A stretch of 47,785 nt of DNA from Methanobacteriota archaeon (lineage in GTDB: Archaea > Thermoplasmatota > Poseidoniia > Poseidoniales > Thalassarchaeaceae): assembly GCA_011523055.1 (NCBI GenBank), contig WTHQ01000005.1, forward strand, positions 1 to 47,785, read 5' to 3'. This document shows positions 25,266 through 34,026 of this stretch, piece by piece. The position numbers and the translations under genes were made by a program. The first letter of the stretch is position 1, and the number at the start of each line of letters is the position of its first letter. The notes below the pieces were generated by a model. That model did not search any database. It was given only the letters and a program-made list of their open reading frames with translations, and had not been told where the DNA came from.

Positions 25266-25505
25266 CTAAACCCCGCCCATCGACTCTGCTATCATGTCAC
25301 TCATGTTTTCGTGCTCATGATATGCTCTATGGCCTGCTATGAAGCCTCCAGCATCGCGCTTGGTTCCGATGAATTCCTCCGTGCAAAGCGGACAAAATAC
25401 CCGAACAACCTCTGCTTCAACGTAGGTGCCATCATTCCTCCTGATTGTCACGATCCTACCGATATCCTCCTCCGTGAAGCCCTCATCGACGTCCGACATG
25501 ACCAT
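25266..25505 (-). CDS. Small zinc-finger protein (unknown function)
   Basis: A 79-residue acidic protein. The N-terminal part (EEDIGRIVTIRRNDGTYVEA) looks like a small beta unit; it is followed by a finger with spacing C-x2-C-x17-H-x3-H (CPLC ... HRAYHEH), close to a C2H2 finger. Two start codons, ATG 25505 and ATG 25499, are possible. It is divergent from the carboxylase operon and convergent with the aminopeptidase. It could be a nucleic-acid-binding regulator, but only the finger supports that. Confidence 0.65.
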   Translation of the reverse strand: MVMSDVDEGFTEEDIGRIVTIRRNDGTYVEAEVVRVFCPLCTEEFIGTKRDAGGFIAGHRAYHEHENMSDMIAESMGGV

Positions 25506-25603
25506 GGCTCATATCGAAGAGACGTAATTCTTCGGGCTCCTCGATCATGATATGACAATCCAAGTCGTGGGATTGAAGTCTGGGAGCCCCTAGGGTGTCC
25601 TGT

Positions 25604-27214
25604 ATGGCTAGGCTCCCGACACGTGTGAATAAGGCTGATGAGTCTTGGCGAAGTCGCCATGAAGTCAACCTTCAACTGGTTAGGGAACTCAAAGAGAGAA
25701 TGGATCTAGCTAAGAAAGGCGGAAGCGAACGATCCGTCGAAGTACATAGATCCCGTGAAAAGCTATTAGCGAGGGAGAGAATAGAGGAAATCTGCGATCC
25801 AGGATCCCCGTTTTTGGAACTTTCAACACTTGCTGGGAATGGCATGTACGATGGCAAGGCACACTCTGCGGGAATAGTGACTGGGATTGGGCTGGTCGAT
25901 GGACGTGAATGCATGTTTGTGGCAAACGATGCAACTGTGAAAGGCGGGTCCTACTATCCAATGACAGTGAAAAAGCATATCAGGGCACAGGAGGTTGCTG
26001 AGGCGAACAATCTACCCTGTATCTACCTGGTAGATTCCGGAGGGGCCTTCCTTCCCATGCAAGATGAGGTATTCCCAGATAAGGAACACTTTGGGAGAAT
26101 ATTCAGGAATCAGGCCATGCTATCGAGCAAAGGCATCCCCCAGATATCTGCAGTCCTGGGATCCTGCACCGCCGGAGGTGCGTACATACCAGCTATGAGC
26201 GATGAATCAATCATCGTGAAGGGGAATGGAACCATCTTCCTTGCCGGCCCCCCACTCGTCAAGGCAGCAACCGGAGAAGAGGTCTCCTCCGAAGATCTTG
26301 GGGGCGCGGATCTGCATACGAGGGAATCCGGGGTCGCGGATCACTTTGCTGAAAATGAAATGGAGGCATTGGGCATGGTACGCGAGATCGTAAGGCACCT
26401 CAACATAGACCCAAAACAAAAACTGGACTTCAAACCAGTTTCTCCGCCAGCACATGACCCAGAAGACCTCTTGGGCCTCATTCCTGAAGATAATCGGACG
26501 CCTTTCGATGTTCGCGAGGTGATTGGGAGAATCTTGGACGGATCTCAATTTCATGAGTTCAAGCCTAGATATGGGACCACCTTGGTCTGCGGTTTCGGTC
26601 ATCTCCATGGCTATCCAGTCGGCGTGATTGCAAACAATGGAATACTATTCTCAGAGTCATCCCTCAAAGGTGCACATTTCGTCGAGCTGTGCGGCCAAAG
26701 AGGAACACCCCTCATTTTCCTTCAGAATATCTCGGGCTTCATGGTTGGAAGAGATGCTGAGGCAGGAGGTATTGCTAAGGACGGGGCTAAGCTGGTGACG
26801 GCGGTCTCCTGCGTCCCAGTCCCCAAGTTCACAATCATCATAGGAGGTAGCCACGGTGCAGGGAATTATGGCATGTGTGGGCGCGCTTACGACCCCAGAT
26901 TTCTATTCATGTGGCCGAATGCGAGGATCTCAGTGATGGGGGGGCCTCAGGCCGCAGATGTTCTGGCCACAGTGAAACAGGATCAAAGGCAGCGACAAGG
27001 ATCAAGTCCAATGGATCAAGAGGAGATTGACTCCTTCAGAAAGCCGATTCTCCAGAAATACGAGGAAGAGGGGAGCCCATACTACTCAACAGCTCGACTG
27101 TGGGACGACGGTGTAATCGACCCAAGGGATACGAGGGACATACTCGGGTTATGCATATCCGCTAGCCTCAATTCAGAGTTTCCAGATCAAAGGTATGGAG
27201 TATTTCGGATGTGA
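25604..27214 (+). CDS. mccB: Acyl-CoA carboxylase carboxyltransferase subunit, methylcrotonyl-CoA type
   Basis: A 536-residue carboxyltransferase that moves CO2 from biotin to an acyl-CoA. The sequence [20 protein letters not shown], then [14 protein letters not shown] and [15 protein letters not shown], is closer to 3-methylcrotonyl-CoA carboxylase beta than to propionyl-CoA carboxylase. The second crotonase-like half has [19 protein letters not shown] 25604 follows an AGGGTG; a GTG at 25595 is also possible. First gene of a five-gene operon with an enoyl-CoA hydratase, a metallohydrolase, biotin carboxylase and biotin carrier, pointing to leucine breakdown. Confidence 0.92.
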   Translation: MARLPTRVNKADESWRSRHEVNLQLVRELKERMDLAKKGGSERSVEVHRSREKLLARERIEEICDPGSPFLELSTLAGNGMYDGKAHSAGIVTGIGLVDGRECMFVANDATVKGGSYYPMTVKKHIRAQEVAEANNLPCIYLVDSGGAFLPMQDEVFPDKEHFGRIFRNQAMLSSKGIPQISAVLGSCTAGGAYIPAMSDESIIVKGNGTIFLAGPPLVKAATGEEVSSEDLGGADLHTRESGVADHFAENEMEALGMVREIVRHLNIDPKQKLDFKPVSPPAHDPEDLLGLIPEDNRTPFDVREVIGRILDGSQFHEFKPRYGTTLVCGFGHLHGYPVGVIANNGILFSESSLKGAHFVELCGQRGTPLIFLQNISGFMVGRDAEAGGIAKDGAKLVTAVSCVPVPKFTIIIGGSHGAGNYGMCGRAYDPRFLFMWPNARISVMGGPQAADVLATVKQDQRQRQGSSPMDQEEIDSFRKPILQKYEEEGSPYYSTARLWDDGVIDPRDTRDILGLCISASLNSEFPDQRYGVFRM

Positions 27215-27218
27215 TGAA

Positions 27219-28037
27219 ATGATTGGACCAAAAACAAATCTCTGCGAGCTCTCCTTGGATGGGGCTCAAGCGACCATAACGATGAAGCGAGTAAAATCCT
27301 ACAATGCTTTGAATATCGAGTTGATTTCTGAGTTGACCTCGCTACTTGATTGGACTTCAAAGCACTCCACAACTAATGGTGGACCCCTCAGGGTCCTACA
27401 CCTATGTGCGGAAGGAAGGCACTTCTGCGCAGGTGCGGATATCAACATGATGAGGGATGCTGGCTCGAAGTCCGAAGAAGAGAACAGGAAAGACTCGGAA
27501 CGTCTGGATGGTCTTTTCTATCGTCTATGGTCCCACCCGTGCTTCACCATCGGGCGCGTGCAAGGAGTTGCTCTTGGTGGAGGTGCAGGACTAGTTGCCT
27601 GTCTTGATCATGTCATAGCTGAGCCTAATACCAAGATCGCACTATCCGAGGTAAAACTCGGAATCCTCCCCGCAGTCATCGGCCCCTACGTCCATCGAAG
27701 GCTCGGGAGCGCGAATTTTCGAAGGCTGTCGATGTTGGCCACGAAGATAGATGTCAAAGAGGCCCTGAGAGTGGGTTTCGTCGATCAATTGGTCGACTCA
27801 GAATCCATGTTAGCTTCTGCTTCAGTCAAGGTAACGGAGAAGATAATGACATCTGCGCCGATCGCCGTTTCAAAAGTGAAACTCCTTACCGCCCGACTAG
27901 ATCACTGGGATGGTACTGATGATCAACTGCGAAGCTGGACCTTGGATTTGACAAGCGAGATGAGGGGCTCCACAGAAGGCCAAGAGGGACTGTCATCGTT
28001 TCTCGAAAAAAGGGATCCGAGTTGGAAGGAAAGGTAA
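27219..28037 (+). CDS. liuC: Enoyl-CoA hydratase family, probable methylglutaconyl-CoA hydratase
   Basis: A 272-residue crotonase-fold protein. HFCAGADINMM forms the first oxyanion-hole segment and VQGVALGGGAGLVACLDHV the second; SEVKLGILPAVIGPYV, with its catalytic Glu, resembles LiuC/AUH hydratases rather than short-chain fatty-acid ones. I start it at ATG 27219, four bases after the mccB stop, and not at the ATG at 27195, which lies inside mccB. In leucine degradation it would hydrate 3-methylglutaconyl-CoA, the product of the carboxylase, to HMG-CoA. Substrate is inferred from motif and context. Confidence 0.85.
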   Translation: MIGPKTNLCELSLDGAQATITMKRVKSYNALNIELISELTSLLDWTSKHSTTNGGPLRVLHLCAEGRHFCAGADINMMRDAGSKSEEENRKDSERLDGLFYRLWSHPCFTIGRVQGVALGGGAGLVACLDHVIAEPNTKIALSEVKLGILPAVIGPYVHRRLGSANFRRLSMLATKIDVKEALRVGFVDQLVDSESMLASASVKVTEKIMTSAPIAVSKVKLLTARLDHWDGTDDQLRSWTLDLTSEMRGSTEGQEGLSSFLEKRDPSWKER

Positions 28038-28057
28038 ACTATCCTCGGTGATTTGTT

Positions 28058-28909
28058 GTGACGGATGTTCCAATCGTCAAAATCCTAGGCACAGCACAAG
28101 ACGGCGGAGTACCACATGTGGGATGTTTCTGTGAGACTTGCGTGTCGTTCCACGACAACGCGGGACAGCTCTATCCCACATCCATTTCGATAGCTGCAGG
28201 AGAAGACCTCCATCTCATCGACGTCTCCAGGGAATTGGACCGTCAATCCAGGTCATTTGGATTCAACCCCAGAGACATCACTGATGTATGGATTACACAT
28301 GGCCACCTTGGTCATGTAGACGGCCTAGGCCTGTTTGGTAGAGAGGTTATGGGGCTAAGGGGAGTGAGATTACACACGAGCAGTGCAATGATGAAGATGA
28401 TACGCTCATCACCCCGTTTGAGATACCTCTTGGATTCAGGCGTTTTCATCGGCTCCATATTCCAATCGAACGTTGAAGTAAAGATGGAGGGGGGCCTCAG
28501 TGTTCTCCCAGTACCTGTCCCACATCGGGATGAGTTATCCGACACTCACGCATTCCTAATTCGAGGGCCCAGAAGATCCCTCTTTCACCTACCTGATCAT
28601 GATAGATGGGAACTCACCTTGGGTAAACACAAGCAGGATTCGATCATCGATTGGTTGAAGAGTTTGAACGTAGACATAGCTCTGGTGGATGGCACGTTCT
28701 GGAACGAGGAGGAGTTGCCATCACAGGCAGAGATCCCCCACCCAACTATCCAGGAATCCTTGCAGAGGTTGGGACCAAGGGGGGTAAACGATCCAGATAT
28801 CCGATTCATCCACATCAATCATTCGAATCCAATCCTAATTGATGAAAAACTCCGAAAGGACCTATCTGGGTGGTCCCTAGCAGAGCAGGGAGAAACATTC
28901 ATTCTGTAG
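28058..28909 (+). CDS. PqqB-like metallo-beta-lactamase-fold hydrolase
   Basis: A 283-residue MBL-fold protein starting at GTG. The N-terminus VKILGTAQDGGVPHVGCFC, with Cys 23, 25 and 28, is the hallmark of PqqB-type proteins. The metal motif is THGHLGHVDG (H81, H83, H86, D88), so both metal sites look intact. Further ligand candidates are VPHRDE and LPDHDRW. No pqqA, C, D or E gene is nearby, so a role in PQQ synthesis is doubtful. It lies between the hydratase and the biotin carboxylase with 20 and 4 base gaps, so it is probably part of acyl-CoA metabolism or its repair; the substrate is unknown. Confidence 0.85.
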   Translation: MTDVPIVKILGTAQDGGVPHVGCFCETCVSFHDNAGQLYPTSISIAAGEDLHLIDVSRELDRQSRSFGFNPRDITDVWITHGHLGHVDGLGLFGREVMGLRGVRLHTSSAMMKMIRSSPRLRYLLDSGVFIGSIFQSNVEVKMEGGLSVLPVPVPHRDELSDTHAFLIRGPRRSLFHLPDHDRWELTLGKHKQDSIIDWLKSLNVDIALVDGTFWNEEELPSQAEIPHPTIQESLQRLGPRGVNDPDIRFIHINHSNPILIDEKLRKDLSGWSLAEQGETFIL

Positions 28910-28913
28910 TCAC

Positions 28914-30512
28914 ATGCAAACACAGGAACTATTGTACGAGTTATCGAGGTGCGGAGATCAGATGGAACCAGCGTCTTGGATGTCAGACTCCCCGACCCCA
29001 TTCCATTCGGTACTCGTCGCGAATCGCGGTGAGATCGCAGTTCGGATTTTGAAGGCAGTCAGGGAATGCGGATTGAAGGGGATAGCAGTGCACAACGACT
29101 TGGATAGTGATGCTATGCATCTTGAGTTCGCTGACTGCGTAGCACACCTTGAGGGGGATGATCTATCCTCGACATACCTCTCGATAGAGGCCATAATGCA
29201 CGCCGCCAGATCGACTGGGGCTGAAGCGATACATCCTGGTTATGGATTTCTATCCGAGAGAGAGGAGTTTGCGAGGGCGGTCGTGGAATCAGGATTAGTC
29301 TGGATAGGCCCCCCTCCCGAGGCAATAAGGGTGATGGGAGACAAAATTAGAGCCCGTGAATCCATGATCAACGCACAAGTCCCAGTCATACCGGGGAAGT
29401 CAATCAGTATCTCAGAGGGAGAGGACCCCTTGCCACAATTAGCAGCAGCCGCGGCGGATGTTGGATACCCCCTGCTGCTCAAGGCCAGTGCTGGAGGGGG
29501 TGGAAAAGGCATGAGAGTTGTAGAAGAACCGAAACTTCTGAGGAGTGAATATCAAGCGGCTTCTAGGGAAGCAACTGCTGCATTTGGAGATGGAACCGTA
29601 TACGTCGAAAGCCTTCTAAGAGGAGCGAGGCACATAGAGATACAAATTTTCGCGGATAGCCACGGGAATATTATTCACTTGAACGAGCGCGATTGCTCAC
29701 TCCAGAGGCGCCATCAGAAGGTGATAGAAGAAGCACCATCCCCTGCTGTGAACCCTGAACTCCGGAGGAGAATGGGCGCAGCGGCGATTGAAGCAGCACG
29801 TGCTGTAAATTATGAGGGGGCTGGAACTGTTGAATTCCTCTTGTCCCAGCGGAATGAGTTCTTTTTCCTCGAGATGAACACAAGGCTGCAAGTAGAGCAT
29901 CCAGTCACAGAGCTAATCACGGGCCTGGATTTGGTACATATGCAGCTCATGGTGGCCGCCGGGAACGAGCTAAAACTCAGCCAGAGCGACGTCCCCATCA
30001 CTGGCCACGCGATGGAAGCTAGGATTTACGCAGAGGACCCATCCACAGGATTCCTCCCATCAATCGGCCCCATAGCTAGGTTCGACGCTCCTTCTGGCCC
30101 GGGTATCAGGGTGGATGCCGGAGTTCGGGAGGGGGACGAGGTTACAACTTCATTTGATCCGATGCTTGCAAAAATTATCGTTCACGCACCAGATCGGAAA
30201 ACGGCAATAAATAGGCTTGATCACGCACTTTCGGAGACAACACTTCACGGCGTGAGGTCAAACATCGAGTTCTGCCGAGACATACTCAACACCGAGGCCT
30301 TCCAGGGCCCTGGCGTCACCACTGACTACTTAGACGGCAAGGATTTCAAGCAAAATCCAGATGAGAATGCACTTGGCTTAGTCGCCATAATCGCAACAGT
30401 TGCAGAAAAGTTCGGGTTGAATAAGTCCAAGCACACATCATCGAACATCCTGGATAGGCACTCTGGAAACGAACAAGATCCATTCAGAACACTCGCAAAG
30501 AGGTTCCCATGA
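28914..30512 (+). CDS. mccA: Biotin carboxylase subunit of acyl-CoA carboxylase
   Basis: A 532-residue ATP-grasp enzyme that carboxylates biotin using bicarbonate and ATP. Typical segments: VLVANRGEIAVRILKAVREC, HPGYGFLSERE, the glycine-rich ATP loop KASAGGGGKGMRVV, ERDCSLQRRHQKVIEEAPSP and EMNTRLQVEHPVTELITG. There is no biotinyl domain at its C-terminus; that is the next gene. The family core begins at about residue 30, so starts at 28962 or 28980 are also possible; I keep ATG 28914, four bases after the previous stop. Confidence 0.93.
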   Translation: MQTQELLYELSRCGDQMEPASWMSDSPTPFHSVLVANRGEIAVRILKAVRECGLKGIAVHNDLDSDAMHLEFADCVAHLEGDDLSSTYLSIEAIMHAARSTGAEAIHPGYGFLSEREEFARAVVESGLVWIGPPPEAIRVMGDKIRARESMINAQVPVIPGKSISISEGEDPLPQLAAAAADVGYPLLLKASAGGGGKGMRVVEEPKLLRSEYQAASREATAAFGDGTVYVESLLRGARHIEIQIFADSHGNIIHLNERDCSLQRRHQKVIEEAPSPAVNPELRRRMGAAAIEAARAVNYEGAGTVEFLLSQRNEFFFLEMNTRLQVEHPVTELITGLDLVHMQLMVAAGNELKLSQSDVPITGHAMEARIYAEDPSTGFLPSIGPIARFDAPSGPGIRVDAGVREGDEVTTSFDPMLAKIIVHAPDRKTAINRLDHALSETTLHGVRSNIEFCRDILNTEAFQGPGVTTDYLDGKDFKQNPDENALGLVAIIATVAEKFGLNKSKHTSSNILDRHSGNEQDPFRTLAKRFP

Positions 30513-30521
30513 GGCATTGCT

Positions 30522-31019
30522 ATGAAGTGGAAATCAGCTAGGGATGGAGAAATCTGGTCTGTAAGGCTACTCCATGAGGGTGGCCAGACTTTGGTCAGTC
30601 ATCTGAAATGCGGTGAGAAAACTCTTCAATCAGATGTTAGGATAACCTTCGATAGTAAATCAGCGACCCTATCTCTGGATGATGGTGGAAAATGGTTGAA
30701 ACCCAAGGCCACGAAAGTGGGAGACTCATGGTGGGTAACTATCTCTGGACAAACTTTCGTAATGACTGAGGCTCAGATCAATACATCATCGTCACTTGAG
30801 ACCCAAGGCGGATTGACGGCACCCATGCCCGGAATCGTCAGAAAGGTCAACACGGAAGTTGGACAGAGGGTAAGGGAGGGCCAACCACTAATGGTACTGG
30901 AGGCTATGAAAATGGAGCACCAGATAACCGCCCCTAATGCTGGAAGGATAGAACAAATATTGTATCAAGAGGGAGATAGGGTTGACATGGGTTCCGTACT
31001 GATTTCCATCTCAGAGTGA
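30522..31019 (+). CDS. Biotin carboxyl carrier protein
   Basis: A 165-residue protein. The last 75 residues form a biotinyl domain; the biotinylated Lys is in VLEAMKMEHQI (around residue 129), with TAPMPGIVRKV before and APNAGRIEQI after. The first half (KWKSARDGEIWSVRLL) is a beta-rich region that may contact the carboxylase subunits, as the BT domain does in fused MccA. It lies 9 bases after the carboxylase gene and ends the operon. Confidence 0.93.
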   Translation: MKWKSARDGEIWSVRLLHEGGQTLVSHLKCGEKTLQSDVRITFDSKSATLSLDDGGKWLKPKATKVGDSWWVTISGQTFVMTEAQINTSSSLETQGGLTAPMPGIVRKVNTEVGQRVREGQPLMVLEAMKMEHQITAPNAGRIEQILYQEGDRVDMGSVLISISE

Positions 31020-31021
31020 AA

Positions 31022-31462
31022 TCATGTGGGTATTGATCTAACCAACTCGTCCATCTGCAAATTCTTCAGCTCACATTCCCAAATTACCAACACCTTCCAA
31101 CCCAACCTCTCAATCTCCGATCTTTTTCTCGAATCTCTGATTTGGTTCCTTGTGAATTTATCCTCCCAATATTCCTGGTTAGTCTTCGGCATGGGCAAAT
31201 TGCACTTTTGACAACGGTGCCAAAAACAACCATGGACGAAAATAGCCAATTTCCTCCCTGGATATGATATGTCAGGCCTGCAAACATATCTACCCTCCTC
31301 GTCGCTTATCCTCCAATGGAGCCTGTAACCAGGGAATCCTGCTTCCCTGAGAGCGTATCTTAGGTGAATTTCTGGCGTAGTGTCCTTGCTTTTGTTCCCC
31401 TGCATCACCTTGCGTACTGCAGGGCTTGACGCCGGGGGGGAACGGGAAACCATGTTTCCCAC
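31022..31462 (-). CDS. vsr: Vsr-type DNA mismatch (very short patch) endonuclease
   Basis: A 146-residue PD-(D/E)XK nuclease that in bacteria nicks beside T:G mismatches. Matching segments are KDTTPEIHLRYALREAG, CRPDISYPGRKLAIFVHG (catalytic Asp about 64), GCFWHRCQKC (zinc and active-site His/Cys), PKTNQEYWEDKFTRNQIRD and VLVIWECELK (last zinc Cys). The full length agrees with the family. No Dcm-type cytosine methylase is in this window, the usual partner in bacteria. It lies 37 bases downstream of the symporter on the same strand and ends two bases from the convergent biotin-carrier gene. Confidence 0.92.
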   Translation of the reverse strand: MGNMVSRSPPASSPAVRKVMQGNKSKDTTPEIHLRYALREAGFPGYRLHWRISDEEGRYVCRPDISYPGRKLAIFVHGCFWHRCQKCNLPMPKTNQEYWEDKFTRNQIRDSRKRSEIERLGWKVLVIWECELKNLQMDELVRSIPT

Positions 31463-31499
31463 CGAACACGCTCATTCATCATGATATCGAATGACGCAT

Positions 31500-33674
31500 T
31501 CAATCGATAGATTCGGATTGGCTTCCATCGTCCCTCAAAATCTCGAACTTCATTAACACTGCAGTCAGATAATAACTCACTTCCTCGCCATCGTCGCTGT
31601 GTGGGCACTGACCATTGCCCCCACTATTCGCGTCTAGAGTCAGAGACAATGAGTAATCACCATGATACCTACCAGAGGGACTCAGATTATCCCTGATCTC
31701 TCCCTCCGAAAGACCCGAAATGAACCAAGCGTATGTGTCATTACCGAGATCTTCGGCGATATCTCCAGAAGCAGTTTCCAGCCATTGTACGCCCGACCAG
31801 AACTCCTCGCTGACGTACCCTTCTCCTAGGTCCTCATCTCCGGGGGCTGTCGAAGAAAAACCATTGTGTTCCAATTCTCCGGTTGTTGAGTCCATGGCAT
31901 CGTTACCGGGGCTAATCGCACAAGCTGCTTGTTCCTGTAAAGAATTAGGATCAACCTCCTCATTTGTCTCACCATAGTACCAGTGCAATCGTACTTCCCC
32001 TACTTCAAAGCCAGCCTCTCGGTCTAGGTTGAGGATTGTGTGACCAAACTCAATCGTCTCACCGTCCCCAATGTAATCTTCCTCATCCACCAGTACTAGG
32101 TATTCATATTGGATTATCGCGGTATAGTTTCCAATCTCCCCGCTGTCTCCTCCTCCATCTGACCTAGTTAGGAAATAGGCAGCCTCCGCAGCGGACATTG
32201 GCGCCAAGATTACCAAGGCGGAGATACCGATCACACGGCCACTCGGCATGGTGTACCTTCCAAGTGGCGAGGATTCCGGCGTCCTGGCGGCATTCAACAG
32301 GAAGTGGGCAGCGAAAGCAGCGCCCATGCCAGGAACCGATTCGAAGACCTCATTGTTCAGGCCAGTTGCCCTCCAGAGAATTACAGCAACCAACGCAGAG
32401 ATCATCATGACGACCGAGTGGGTGGTGTCAGGCTCGTACCCCATCCATCGGATGGTGAGCATCGGGACGAAAATCCCCCCAAGGCCATATACGGCCAGAA
32501 CCACTAGGGCGAACACGGAATCTCCACCGGGTATGTATTGGCCGACGATTGAAATTGAAGTGGCAAGAGCGGCCACAAGCAGGGTCACTACTTTGGTCAT
32601 CGTGTGATTCTGACTCCAATTTGGTACTATATCATCGGTTATGGCTGCAGTGCAGGCAAGGACCTGACTGTCAGCAGTTGACATTGTAGCAGCAAAAATT
32701 GAGGCAAGGATCAGGCCGACCCAGAACGGTCCTAGAGTCTCCATGGCCATCATTGGCAGGCCAAGCTCGGGATCAAAATCAGTGGATGTGAAAGTTACTC
32801 GACTAGCCAGTCCGATGATGAGCATCAATAGGATGAATGGAGTCTGCCAGACGAAGAACCAGATCATGGCCTGTTTCCTGTCCTCCTCTGTTCCAAGCGT
32901 CATCACTCTCGAGACTACTTGTGGCTGGCCAGCCACTCCCAGCCCCCCCAAAAAGAACGCAAAGACCCATAGCGTCACTCCAAGCATAAGGTCCGATGGG
33001 AAGATATGTGTGAGGTTCGCGTTTTGTGAATCCAGTCCAGCATGGAGTCCATCAAAGCCACCGACCTCACCCAACGCGACCCAACAAAGGAGCACGGACC
33101 CGACTATCATTACGCAGGATTGGGCAGCATCGGTCCATATCGAAGCTCGAATGCCTCCAGCATAACAATACGCGACTACTAAGACGAATCCGATCAATAT
33201 GCCTATTGACTCCGACCATCCCATCATCGCGAATAGCGCCTTCCCACCCGATGTGAGCTGAGCAGCAGCGTATACTGACAGAAATAACACAGACAAAACA
33301 GCAGCTAGCTTGGCCTCTGGCGCCCCGCTGACTCGAGAAACAAGAGATGACAGGGATCGGACCCCTCTCTCATTCGCCTGCTCCTGAATGAATTTGTACA
33401 ACCAAACCCATGCCACAATTTGACCAATCGTTGATGCCAGTCCGATCCAGATGACCGAGTAGCCGATGGAGTATGTGAATCCGATGAAACCAATGAACAT
33501 GTATCCACTGTTCCACGTACTGACAGCAGACAGCGCCGCTAGGCCAGGGTGCATCCCTCGACCAGCGACGAGGTAGTCATCGGTGGTGTTCTTCTTTACT
33601 CGGATTGAGGAAAGCCCCACCGCAGCAAAAAAACCCATGAAAAGGAGGAAAGAGAGGATCAGCACGATCTCCAT
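31500..33674 (-). CDS. Sodium/solute symporter (SSS family) with extra C-terminal domain
   Basis: A 724-residue protein. The first 500 residues are an SSS (PutP/PanF-like) transporter with about 13 helices; DDYLVAGRGMHPGLAALSAV and STWNSGYMFIGFIG mark the TM1-TM2 region. The substrate could be an amino acid or organic acid. After a last helix (near 475-495, ISALVILAPMSAAEAAYFL) comes a domain of about 220 residues that is acidic, Gly/Ser-rich and mostly beta, with two Cys residues, presumably outside the cell. Ordinary family members are 480-560 residues. It is divergent from a small membrane protein, only 30 bases away. Confidence 0.9.
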   Translation of the reverse strand: MEIVLILSFLLFMGFFAAVGLSSIRVKKNTTDDYLVAGRGMHPGLAALSAVSTWNSGYMFIGFIGFTYSIGYSVIWIGLASTIGQIVAWVWLYKFIQEQANERGVRSLSSLVSRVSGAPEAKLAAVLSVLFLSVYAAAQLTSGGKALFAMMGWSESIGILIGFVLVVAYCYAGGIRASIWTDAAQSCVMIVGSVLLCWVALGEVGGFDGLHAGLDSQNANLTHIFPSDLMLGVTLWVFAFFLGGLGVAGQPQVVSRVMTLGTEEDRKQAMIWFFVWQTPFILLMLIIGLASRVTFTSTDFDPELGLPMMAMETLGPFWVGLILASIFAATMSTADSQVLACTAAITDDIVPNWSQNHTMTKVVTLLVAALATSISIVGQYIPGGDSVFALVVLAVYGLGGIFVPMLTIRWMGYEPDTTHSVVMMISALVAVILWRATGLNNEVFESVPGMGAAFAAHFLLNAARTPESSPLGRYTMPSGRVIGISALVILAPMSAAEAAYFLTRSDGGGDSGEIGNYTAIIQYEYLVLVDEEDYIGDGETIEFGHTILNLDREAGFEVGEVRLHWYYGETNEEVDPNSLQEQAACAISPGNDAMDSTTGELEHNGFSSTAPGDEDLGEGYVSEEFWSGVQWLETASGDIAEDLGNDTYAWFISGLSEGEIRDNLSPSGRYHGDYSLSLTLDANSGGNGQCPHSDDGEEVSYYLTAVLMKFEILRDDGSQSESID

Positions 33675-33704
33675 CGCTCACCCTGAGTCGCCACCCCATG
33701 ATCA

Positions 33705-34004
33705 ATGCCTTGTATCCGACATGACTTTGAGAGCCAGTCAAACGGCCGAACCGTGGACCTTCCCTGGTGGAAACGAATCACGACCTCGCCCTGGTTTAGA
33801 GGCGTTTTGATTTACTCGGCATTCAGAGCAGTCTACGGCGCAGTAATATTGCTCATCACAATTCTACTAGCATCCAGTGATGAAGCGCCGTGGTGGGCCA
33901 GCATCATCTTCCTCCTGGCCTCTATGGTTGTGAGCAGGGCCATTTTCAAGTGGATCAAGGCGCGCTCGAGGGGGCTATCGGGTGGTAGGCAAAATCAACT
34001 CTAG
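33705..34004 (+). CDS. Small two-helix membrane protein (unknown function)
   Basis: A 99-residue protein with two predicted helices, about 33-55 (GVLIYSAFRAVYGAVILLIT) and 62-82 (WWASIIFLLASMVVSRAIF), and a basic C-terminal tail. No known family is recognised. It starts 30 bases from the symporter start on the opposite strand and ends 22 bases before the SerRS 3' end, so it fills the interval exactly, which supports a real gene. An accessory role to the symporter is only a guess. Confidence 0.6.
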   Translation: MPCIRHDFESQSNGRTVDLPWWKRITTSPWFRGVLIYSAFRAVYGAVILLITILLASSDEAPWWASIIFLLASMVVSRAIFKWIKARSRGLSGGRQNQL

Positions 34005-34026
34005 CGCAAGTCAACCAGCTGGCACG

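Noticed and set aside
25242-25550. Plus-strand ORF of 102 residues opposite the zinc-finger gene
   Set aside because: It overlaps the aminopeptidase end, has no start signal or family likeness, and mirrors the minus-strand gene.
28058-28909. Direct annotation as PQQ synthesis protein PqqB
   Set aside because: No other pqq genes are nearby, the metal motif is intact unlike typical PqqB, and the operon is of acyl-CoA metabolism.
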